Assembly (NCBI GenBank): GCA_006386115.1
Contig: VFIW01000045.1
Location: 124,001 to 188,000, forward strand
DNA from: Globisporangium splendens
Taxonomy: Eukaryota > Oomycota > Peronosporomycetes > Pythiales > Pythiaceae
Reading direction: 5' to 3'
DNA: 64,000 nt
A program made the position numbers and the translations under genes. The notes beneath the pieces were generated by a model, which worked only from the letters and a program-made list of their open reading frames with translations, did not search any database and had not been told where the DNA came from. The stretch's first letter is position 1; every line of letters starts with the position of its first letter. Shown here in pieces: positions 20,975-31,598 of the stretch.

Positions 20975-23900
20975 GTGCTCCCGCCGCATGTTTTTTCCAT
21001 CGCGGAAAGTGCGTACAGGTCATTGCGGCAAGGACGGAAACTGAGGTCCAAAGACGCGAAGAGAGACCAAACGATCCTTGTAAGTGGCGAGAGTGGCGCT
21101 GGAAAAACCGAGACGACCAAGTTTGTCATGAACTATTTAGCAGAATGCAGCAGCAGCGGAGAAGTGGCCGAGGGGTCAGATGAGTGTTCACACAAGGGAG
21201 AAGGCATGAGCGGAAGTCAGTTGATGAGCGCAAACCCGATCCTCGAGTCCTTCGGAAACGCTCGGACGCTGCGGAATGACAACAGTAGTCGCTTCGGAAA
21301 GTTCGTGCGGATGTACTTTGATTCGGTGAACAAGGACGCTGGTGACGACGCGTTGGTGATGATCGGGACGTCCGTGGAAACATACCTGCTGGAAAAGGTG
21401 CGCGTGATTCACCAGACCCAGGGAGAGCGGAATTATCACATTTTCTACGAACTGCTGGCGGGCGCCGACGACGAGCTCAAAGCGAAGCTGCACCTGACAG
21501 GATTCAAGGCCAAAGATTTCCAGTACGTGAAGGGAGGCAATTGCTTTCAGAGGAACGATGGGGTTCAAGATGGGAAGCAATTTCAGCGTGTGCTGGAGTC
21601 GATGAACACTCTCGGGTTCACGAGCGCAGAACAGGACAACCTTTGGAAAACGCTGAGCGCATTGCTGCATCTTGGAAACATTGCCTTTCTCCCATCTACA
21701 GACGAGGATGATGAAGCCAATTCCAGCTCACCAGCGCCATGTCGAATCTCTCCGAAGTCTCCGTCTTCGCTTCCAGCAGAGAAGCATTTAGAAGTCGTTG
21801 CAGACTTGCTCGGCGTTGAGCATGATCAATTTCGATCGGCGCTGACAACAAGGAAGATCAACATTAGTGGTGAGTGCTTTCATGTGAATCTCAGTCAAGC
21901 GCAATGCGGTGATGCAAGAGACGCGATGGCGCGCTCTCTGTACGGCTTCCTGTTCCAGTTTTTAGTGAACAAGATCAATGTGCATTCACCCCAGCAGCAG
22001 AAGTCTCCGTTCCAGTCGACAAGCTTTTCTGACGATGACGATGCGAGTTCCCTGTTGTGCATTGCTGTGCTCGATATTTTCGGGTTTGAGGAGTTTGATG
22101 TGAACTTGTTTGAGCAATTTTGTATCAATTATGCAAACGAGAAGCTCCAGTACCAGTTCATTCAAGACATCTTGCTCACGGAACAACAAGCGCATATCCA
22201 GGAAGGGATCAAGTGGAACGCTGTGGATTATCAAGACAACTCGATGTGTCTTGAGATGCTTGAGCAACGACCGAACGGCATTTTCTCGCTATTGGATGAA
22301 GAATGCATCATTCCGAAAGGCAGCGACCCTGGTTTTGCACGGAAGATGTACTTGCAATTACAAAGCAATAGTTACTTCAGTGCTTCCCGGAAGGATCAAG
22401 CGGACTTTTCATTCAACATTCATCATTACGCTGGCGAAGTGCGATACGATGTCCGTGGATTTTGCGAAAAGAACAAAGACCAACCCAATGCAGAGCTGTT
22501 CAGTTTGCTGAATGATTCTCGCGATGAGCATCTCTCCGAATTGTTTCGCGTGTTCATGGAGAATGAATCACAGCGGATGCAACAACAGCAGGGACCAAAA
22601 CTGCGGCGCCGATCATCTGTGATTGGTGCTATAGGCATCGCGTCTCAATTCAAGCAGCAACTAGCGGGGTTGATAGAGGTTGTGCAACAGACGCAGACTC
22701 ATTATATTCGTTGTATCAAGCCCAACGATGTAAGCGCCAAGAATCGATTTGATCTTGCGAAGGTTGCAAGCCAGCTGAGGTATGGTGGTGTGCTGAAAGC
22801 TGTAGAGATCATGCGCCAATCCTTCCCAGTGCGGATGCCTCATGGAGAATTTGTTAAGCAGTACAAGATTCTGGTACCGCGCTTGAAAGTTTACGATGAC
22901 AACGTTGCCGAGCTAGTAAAGATGTTGAAGGTGAATCAAGTCGAGGTCGGCAAAACGCGGGTGTTTTTGAGACAACCTGCATTCGACGAACTTGAGCAGC
23001 GTCGTGACCGACTGCGAGTGAGTTGTGTGATCATAATTCAGAGCAACTGGAAAAGGATGATCCAGCGCCAACGATATGTGAGACAACTGACGGTGCTCTG
23101 GAGCGTTCAAAAGCGGTGGAAGGCTATTTTCGAGCTCAAGAAGTTAAAGCTTCGTCGTGATAATGCAGTTCAGGTACTGCAGAAAGCTTGTCGCTGTTGG
23201 ATCGCGCGACTTCGGTTTGTGCGTCACGAGGCTGCGACGATTATCCAACGAGTTGCTCGTACATGGTCTCAAAATCTGACTGCTGAAAGGCGCATGGACA
23301 GAAGTATCGCAAACACTCCCGTTGAGCAAGCTGTGGGTAAGAAGCTGACTCCCTTAGCTATGCCTAAAGCTATCAGCGTCGAACCAGTGGAACGATACTC
23401 AAGTGCTGCTACCTACTCGATCGAGTCGAGTTCATATTCTGAGGATCCCGTTGACGATCTCGCGTTTGATACTTTGAGTATGCGATCTGTGAATGCGTAC
23501 TCAAGTGCATTCGATGAAGTAGCTCGAGCACCGGAAAACATCATGCTGAGGCATGCGTTGGAGGAGCTGGAGCGACTTCGGCATCGAGCAGAGGCTGCTG
23601 AAGCTGCATTAGCTCAAATGGCATCCGATGGTGGTCGCTCTCACATTCCAGGTGCTCGTAGGGGCTCGACCACTTCCGGTATGCCAGTTAGACAAGGACT
23701 GCCAGTTGTTCGAGAGACAGCGAATATGATGCACCTCTCGAGTATATCTGCAAGTGATCGGTCTACTTCTTCGCGTGCTGATATTGAAGTGGATTGCTAT
23801 GGAAATACTGCGTTGCACCAAGCAATCGCGGACGGAGATGTCGAGGGTACTTTAGAATTGCTGACAATGGACGCAATCGGAATTGAAATGCTCAAGTGCG

Positions 23901-24762
23901 CAGAAAGCCAGCAAGGGCTCACTCCGCTTCACATGGCAGTCAAGAGCGGGAATGCTGAAATGGTCGGCCTGTTTTTCCGCCCCGACGTTCTTCCACACGT
24001 CGATCTGAATTGTGGAGATCGTGATGGCAATGCACCTCTGCATCTCGCGTCACAGCTCAATTTTGAGCTCGCAGATAGGGTCATGGAGCTGCTTTTGTGC
24101 TTTGGTGCGGATTCGAATGCGACCAACTTTCTAAAGCAGACACCCCTTCATCTGTGCGCGATGATCAAGCGAAGTGGGACGTCGAATGTTGAGCTGATGG
24201 AAAAACTATTACGGTACAACAGTGACCCGTTGAAGATTGACTTCATGAAGCGAACTCCGCTGCATTACTGCATGGAGAAAGGTAAGCAGCTGTCATGATG
24301 TAATTTTTCCTTTGTCGCTGGATGCAAAGAGCTAAATCGTTGGTGTTTGGTATTCCTTGTGTTTAGGAATGGAGGAGGAAGCGATTGTGCTCATGCGTCA
24401 CGGAGCCGATATGAATATTCCAGATGGAGAAGGCGTCCGTGTGGTTGTGCATCCAAAGGCAACAAATGTGAGTACAAGACGACGATGCGAAACTTTGACT
24501 TCATGTCTTCATGGATACTAAAATGGTCCAATTTGTTTTGTTGTTGCTGTAGCTTTTGCGGTATTTGAGTGTGACGCCATCGTGGATCCCAGATGGCGAT
24601 ATCCACGAATGCATGATTTGCCTGGAGCCATTTCCGTTCTTCTCGCGAAAGCATCACTGCGATCGGTGCGGTCGCATCAGCTGCTCCGACTGCAGTTCGG
24701 CGAGTTCGTCCTGGAAGGGTCGCTTCTGCTTTGATTGTAAGCATTATCAACACGCGACGTAG
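20486..24762 (+). CDS. Unconventional myosin with IQ motifs, ankyrin repeats and C-terminal FYVE domain
   Basis: Exons 20486-24281, 24367-24467, 24553-24762 join in phase to 1368 residues. ATG 20486 (MQVYVRLRDASDEYEW) is preferred over an in-frame ATG at 20345 because it begins the SH3-like head. Motor: P-loop GESGAGKTETTKF near residue 200, switch I NDNSSRFGKF, switch II DIFGFEEFDVNLFEQFCINY, and HYIRCIKPN. IQ-type helices follow (23030-23290), a short helical stretch, then ankyrin repeats from TALHQAIADGDVEGTLELL to TPLHYCMEKG. Last exon: FYVE zinc finger with RKHHCDRCGRISCSDCS and the closing CFDC, which binds PI3P on endosomes. FYVE-tailed myosins are known from oomycetes and related protists. 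Likely a motor carrying endosomes on actin. A (TCG)n run makes a poly-Ser insert in the motor near 20940. Confidence 0.95.
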
Positions 24763-25265
24763 GTGACGAGAACGAGAGAACGGAATGGCAAAACCAGAAA
24801 AGAAGAAGAGACTGACAGACTGCAAGAGCGTTGGTGCAGTTTCTGGAACGACTGATTTGATGAAGAGGAGGAGCTGGTGAAAGAATGAGAAACGAGAGTA
24901 GCCGATGGTGGTGTGTACATAGTATATAGTATAGAAGATAAGTAGAATGCTCCGATAAGTAAATAATGCATCGGCACATGTTGTGTGCCGTCAACGACCA
25001 ATGAACATGACCCACTGGTTGTGTGAGACTGAGTTGCTCTGCAGTGTGTCAGGTTGAAGTGAGCCGAAAAAACGCTCCTGACAGTGTTCAGATCACAATC
25101 GTACCCAAGATGCATAAAACCTCGTTTAGTCCTGAGGTTTTTTCGCTGACGAGGGGCAAACGAAGGGAAAAATGCGTGTGTGAGTTTGGAAAAAGAAACG
25201 CCGAACGAACAGCTACAAAAAGAAACGCCGAACGAAGAGCAACTGACGGAGGAAGAGCAGAGACG
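24763..25265. other. Intergenic, nothing recognised
   Basis: AT-rich stretch around 24900-24965 between the myosin stop and the E1 start. No gene or repeat identified. Confidence 0.5.
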
Positions 25266-28200
25266 ATGGCGACGCAACTGGAGAAGGACGCGGGCTTCAT
25301 GGACAAGTACAGTCGCCAGATCGGCGCCTTCGGGCTCGAGACCATGGCCAAGGTGCGTCTGCGTACATAGGCGCTGTATGGGCTGTCAGTTGCTCGAGAG
25401 CGACGTGGTTGCCTGCCAACGGCGACGCAAGAAGAAAGTGAGAAGGGTCGATGGACGACTGATTGTCTTTGGCTGTTTGCTGCTTGTTTGTCGTAGTTGG
25501 TCAAGCTGCGCGTGCTGATCGTCGGTTTGCAAGGTGTGGGTATCGAATGCGCGAAGAATCTGATCCTCGCGGGTCCCGGCGCGATTACGCTGCACGATGG
25601 TATGTGGAACATCACTCGTGAGAAAAGCACCCATCTTGTCTTTCGAGTGCTGGAGTCTCACCACCATGGACGCTTGTTATTGTGTGCTTTGTATTTTAGA
25701 TGGTATTACCGAGGTGAAAGATCTGGGCACCAATTTTTTCCTGTCGGAACACGATATTGGCCACCCACGCGCCACTGCTGTGTCGCATAAGCTCGCGGAA
25801 TTGAACAAGATGGTCACGGTCTCGGTGCACACAGGTCCGCTGACGGAGGAGGTCGTGGGTTCGCACAACGTCGTCGTGTTCTCGCACACGTCTCGCTCGG
25901 AGCTCTTGCGATGGAACCGTTTTTGCCGTCAGCAATCGCCTGCGATTGGGTTCATTTTCTGTGATATTCGCGGCGCCATGGGGTACGCGTTCACGGACTA
26001 TGGGGACAACTTCTACGTGCACGATGCCACGGGAGAAGCACCGATCACGCGCATCATCACGGACATCACGAACGACAAAGACGGCATGTTGTCGATCTTG
26101 GGTCCCGATGAGGATGGGAAGATGCACGAAATGCCCGACTCGGTCCATGACGGATGGATCGAGATCAGTGAAGTGCAAGGCATGCAGCTGAAGAGCGATC
26201 CAGAGAAAAACATCAACAACATGGGGCCACGACGCATCAGTTTTGCGAACAAGAAGATGTTCCGCAACGGCAAGCAAGTCGAGGTATTTGATCCATACCG
26301 TCTGAAAATCGGCGACACGTCTGAGTTCACGCCTTATGAAGGCGGTGGCATTCTGACACAACACAAGAAGCCGTTTGCGATGCATTTCCGCTCGTTGGAG
26401 GAGAACCTGGTGGATCCTGTGGCGCCTGGCGATTTTGGCCTCATGTTTACGGATGGTGCAAAGTTTGGACGTGCTGAGCAGCTGCATCTTGCGGCGTGGA
26501 GTCTTCTCGAGTTTGAGGAGCGCCACGGCCACTTGCCAGGACCGCACAACGATGAACATGCCGAAGAAGTTCTCGCGATCGCAAAGGCTGGCATCCAGCA
26601 CTTGTCGGACGAGACCCGCTTGCTAGGCAAAGAACCGTTCCAACTGGACGAGATCGATGAAGATGTCGTGAAGCAAACAGCGCTGTATGCGGCCGTGGAG
26701 CTCCACCCGCTTGCTGCGTTCTACGGTGGTGTCATTGCGCAGGAAGTTGTGAAGTTCACGGGCAAGTTCACGCCATTGAAACAGTGGCTTCACTTGGATG
26801 CCTTCGAAGTGCTCCCTGATGAACGCCCGACTGATGTGCAGCCGATTGGATCGCGATACGATCACATTATCACTGCCTTCGGTCTTGAATTCCACCAGCG
26901 CCTCGGCAGCATCCGAACGTTCCTTGTTGGTTGTGGTGCGCTTGGCTGCGAGTATTTGAAAAACTTCGCCATGATCGGTCTCGCGTGTGGTGAAAAGGGT
27001 CTGGTCACGGTCACCGATAACGATCGCATTGAAGTGAGCAACCTGAACCGTCAGTTCCTTTTCCGTGAGCACAATGTGGGCCAACCAAAGTCGGTGGCGG
27101 CTACGAACGCGGTTCGCCAAATGAACTCGTCGCTCAAGGTCAAGACTCTAGAGCACTTGGTTGCGCCGCACACGGAGAACGTGTTTGACGATGACTTTTG
27201 GACGGACCTCGATGTCGTCACGAACGCGTTGGACAACGTGAAGGCGCGTGTGTACGTCGATGGTAAATGCGTTTTCCACAAGATCCCACTCTTGGAGAGT
27301 GGTACCTTGGGCACGAAATGCAATGTGCAGGTGGTGATTCCGTACTTGACGCAGAGTTACGCCGACGGACCAAAGGACGCGGAGGACGACAACATCCCAA
27401 TGTGTACCTTGCGCAACTTTCCATCGCTGATTGAGCACTGTATTGAGTGGTCGCGTGCGCAATTTGAGGACATGTTTGTGGTCCCAGCCGCCGAGGCGAA
27501 GAAGTTCATCCATGGTCGTACCGAGTACTTGAACAAGATCAAGCGCGACACGTTGGAAAATCCAAACCCGAAGGTGGCGCAAGCGGCGATTGTGCAAGAG
27601 CTGGAACGCCTCCAAAGCTTGAAGAAGACATTAGAGACTGCCAAGGGCATTACGTTTGATGGTTGCATGAGGATCGCGGTGGAGATCATGACGTCTCGTT
27701 TCCGCGACCGCATCTTGCAGCTCATTCACAACTTCCCAGAAGATCACTTGACGAACTCGGGCGAGAAGTTCTGGTCTGGCGCAAAGCGTTTCCCTCGCGC
27801 TGTCGAAGAGTTTGATCCACAGGATCCTCTGCACTTGAACTTCGTGCGTGCGACTGCAAACATTCTCGCTGTTTGCTACGGTATTCAAGCTCCTCCAGAG
27901 GAAGAGCTGGTGCCAGCGGACTCGGAATGGAGAGACCTAGCTACGTACAAAGCGCTTGCACGTGACTACACGCTCCCAGAATGGAAGCCGTCGGATGAAA
28001 AGATCGCAGCGGATTCTGACGAAATCAAGCGCCTAGAAGAAGAAAAGGTGAAGAACTCGAACGACTCGGACAGAGAGCAATTGATCCAGCTGCTGGCCGA
28101 ATTGGAAAACATGGACTTGACTGGACTGTCCTTTGAGGCAGCGGACTTTGAGAAGGACCAGGACTTGAACTTCCACATCGATTTCATCTACGCGGCGTCG

Positions 28201-28872
28201 AACCTGCGTGCTTTGAACTACCGCATCCGCCGAGCGTCTCGCCACAAATGCAAGATGATCGCTGGTAAGATTATTCCTGCGATCGCGACGACTACGGCAT
28301 CGGTCACTGGGCTGGCGATGATTGAGATGCTCAAGCTGTTGCAGCAAAAGAAGCTCGAAGCATACAAGGATTCATCCAACTCGTTGGGTCTGAACATGTA
28401 CCTGATGCAAGAGCCTGCGCCTCCAGAGAAGGCCAAGGATGAGTACGATGTCGTGGAAATGTCGGAAGTCAAGTGCAAGCCACCTGGGTTCACCAAGTGG
28501 GACTCGACGCTGATTGAACTCTCGTCGGAAGCGACGTTGGCGGAATTCTTGCAAAAGTTCAAGGACCAAACCGAACTCAACTGCGACTTGCTGTTCCACG
28601 GCGTCGCTGAGATGGGCAACACGAGTGCGGCCAAGGAAGACTTGCGCTACGCGAGCGTCAGCGGACTGATGCTCTACGACCGCAACGCGTTCGGGAAGGC
28701 GTTGAAGCAGCTGTACGAAGACCAAATGGATATGCCACTTCGTGCGTGGGTCGAGACCCGCTACGAGGGGCTCGTCGACTGCAGCCGCAAGTACATCGAG
28801 TTCCAGACGTCGTGCTCGGACGACAATGGCGATGTGTACAAGGTGCCGACCGTGATCTGCAAGTTCGTGTGA
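25266..28872 (+). CDS. UBA1: Ubiquitin-activating enzyme E1
   Basis: Exons 25266-25352, 25497-25599, 25700-28872 join in phase to 1120 residues, slightly longer than human UBA1. It activates ubiquitin with ATP, forms a thioester and hands it to E2 enzymes in cytosol and nucleus. First half: inactive adenylation domain starting DKYSRQIGAFGLETM and VLIVGLQGVGIECAKNL. Second half: active adenylation domain with LVGCGALGCEYLKNFAMIG and DNDRIEVSNLNRQFLFR. The catalytic cysteine lies in IPMCTLRNFP (codon 27403-27405, residue 632). The C-terminal ubiquitin-fold domain ends with VPTVICKFV. A polyadenylation-like AAATAAA is at 28941. Everything expected is present. Confidence 0.98.
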
Positions 28873-29264
28873 TCGAAAGAGAGTGCGTTCTCAGCTGGCA
28901 AGCACACGACTGAGAGATTTGCGATGACACTTTTTTTTTGAAATAAATACGTTTTACTGAGGGGACAAGCTGACAAAAAGGCAGAAGCTCCACCGTGTGG
29001 ATGTAAATGTCTGTCCCCATGTGTCCAAAGTGCACCCATCTCGCCATTCCATTTGTGCTCGAAATATAGAAGTACACTGGATCTTCTCATACTTTATGAT
29101 TTGTCAGTTCACACATATGCGACTGAAAATCTGATCCCGAGTGGCCAGATCCCATCTGAGTCCGACTGGAATCGACATGCCACTGAAACGCATTGGGGCC
29201 ACCGAACAACGCGTCAAACGCCAATCCGCCCGCAGAAGCAGCGCGCGAAGGACAAGAAGACAAA
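28873..29264. other. Intergenic, convergence of E1 3' end and next promoter
   Basis: T-run at 28931-28939 followed by AAATAAA at 28941-28947, a probable 3' processing signal for the E1 gene. Nothing else recognised. Confidence 0.5.
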
Positions 29265-31500
29265 ATGGCGGATCTGGACGACATCGAGGACATGATCACG
29301 GAGGAGGAGCTCAACCGCTCGGCCATGGGTGCCATGCGCGAGCCCATCGTCGCGCCCAAGAGCAGCAGCGCCTCGAGCGCAACGACGACTGCCGATGCCG
29401 GCGCCAATGTGCCTGGCACGCAGCAGATCTGGTATGTTGCATGCCCTACTTGAGTGCACAACAGCTAATTTAATGGCCATAGCCGAGAGCGCGTTGAATA
29501 GCTGTCGGTGTTCGTATATTAGAGGATAGATTGAGCTTCTTGGAGCAGAGCAGTAGGGCTCTCTTGGCTGTTGGGAAGATCTGTGACAATATACCCTGCT
29601 AACCATCTCTGTGTGTCTTTGTTGTAATATATGTATATATCTGTAGGCTGAAAACGTATGGGTGCTCGCACAATGTGAGCGACTCGGAGTACATGCAGGG
29701 CGTGCTAACGAGCTACGGCTACCGCTTCACGCAGAACCCCGATGACGCGCAACTCTGGTAAGACCATTTGTCCAAATTTCGACCATTTCCTCCCTTTTCG
29801 TTTTCACTTACGTCGTATAATTTTGCTGGTTGCTGTGGAAACGTTGGATATGCAGGCTGTTGAACAGCTGCACTGTAAAGGATCCGTCGCAGGCCGCGTT
29901 CATGCACTTGGCGATCAAGGGCAAAAGCCAGGGCAAGGCCGTCGTCGTCGCCGGGTGCGTCCCTCAAGCGGATCGCCACATCAAGGGACTGGAAGACGTC
30001 AGTATCGTCGGCATCCAGCAGGTGGATCGCGTTGTGGAAGTCGTGGAAGAGACGCTCAAGGGCCACACGGTGCGCTTGCTTTCTAAGAACCGCTTGCCCG
30101 AGTTGGATTTGCCGAAGATCCGCAAGAACCCCATGGTTGAGATCATCCCACTGAGCACGGGCTGCCTCGGCGCTTGCACGTACTGCAAGACGCGCCATGC
30201 CCGCGGCAAACTGGGGAGCTACACGCTCGAGGCCATCGTGGCGCGTGCCCAGAGCGTGATCGCTGAAGGTGTGACGGAGATCTGGCTGTCGAGTGAAGAC
30301 ACCGGCGCGTATGGTATCGACATTGGCACTGACTTGCCGACTTTATTGCGTGCGCTGCTCGCGGTCGTTCCCGATGGCGTGATGCTCCGTGTCGGCATGA
30401 CCAACCCGCCGTACATCCTCGAGCACCTGGACGCCGTCGCCGACGTGCTCAACCACGACAACGTGTTCAGCTTCCTCCATGTGCCTGTGCAAGCGGGAAG
30501 TGACGACGTGCTGCTCGCGATGAACCGCGAGTACACGTCGGGCGAGTTCTCCCGCGTTGCTGATGTGCTGTTGGAAAAAGTGCCCGGGTTGACGCTCGCA
30601 ACAGACATCATCTGCGGATTCCCAGGCGAGACCGAGGAGCACTTCGACGAGACCATGGCGCTGGTCGAGAAGTACCACTTCCACATCATGAACATCTCGC
30701 AGTTCTACCCTCGGCCAGGCACGCCTGCCGCGAAAATGAAGCGCGTACCGACGCAAGTCGTCAAGAACCGTAGTCGCAAGCTCACCAAGCTGTTCGAGAC
30801 GTTTGATCCGTACCCTGCGCTCGTTGGCACGACCCAAAAAGTGTGGATCAACACGGAGGTCTCGGACGACCAGAAGTACACCGTCGCGCACACAAAGAAC
30901 TACACCAAGGTGTTGCTTCCACGCGACGACATGCTGATCGGGTGCACGGCGCAGGTGAAGATCTTGGCGTCGGCGCGCTTCCACGTCACGGGCAAGGTTC
31001 TATCGCGGTCTGAGCCAGCGACCGCCGCAGCGGCTGCGATCCGAGACGCCGTCATCAGCCGAGGTCGTCTCTCGCTCGCTGAGCAACAGTTGTCGACGGT
31101 CAAGAGTGACTCGGCGGCTTCGTGTGGCGGCGACGGCGGGTGCGCAGGCGCAGAAGATGATGAGGGGACGTGCTGCTCGTCAGAAGGATCGGGCTGCTGC
31201 GGGGGATCTGGTGGTGATGGCGGGTGCTGTGGAGGATCTGGCGGCGATGGTTGCTGCGGTGGTGGTGGCTGCTCTTCTGGTTCGTCTCATTCACATGCAT
31301 CAAAGTCCAAGAAAACGGAGCACACCACGTCGACAAGTTTCAGTAGTTACAGCGCAGCGAATGATCCGAAGCCAGGTTCGTTCGTTGCTGCCAAGTTTTG
31401 GGAACTGTGCGAAGACCGCGTGGCGCTGGTCGCCGTCGCGACGATCATTGCTTCGACGACATTGGTCGCTGCGCGATTGCTTTTCAACGCGCGCAAGTAA
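29265..31500 (+). CDS. CDKAL1: CDKAL1-type threonylcarbamoyladenosine tRNA methylthiotransferase
   Basis: Exons 29265-29431, 29647-29757, 29856-31500 join in phase to 640 residues. A radical-SAM enzyme that turns t6A37 into ms2t6A37 in ANN-decoding tRNAs. N-terminal domain has three cluster cysteines (TYGCSHNVSD, LLNSCTV, VAGCVPQ). The radical-SAM motif is CLGACTYC (CxxxCxxC). SEDTGAYG and TDIICGFPGE match animal CDKAL1, and a TRAM domain follows. The C-terminus ends with a hydrophobic anchor (VALVAVATIIASTTLVAARLLF), as in animal CDKAL1, which sits on the endoplasmic reticulum. Between TRAM and anchor is an unusual Gly/Cys-rich stretch (31117-31280) with about 11 cysteines. Confidence 0.95.
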
Positions 31501-31598
31501 GAACCAGAAGGAGTATGATCCTATAGGGAAAAATATACCAACAACATATCACAATTGTTCAAATGCAAACACAAGTTCTCACTTGCATCGCATCGTTC

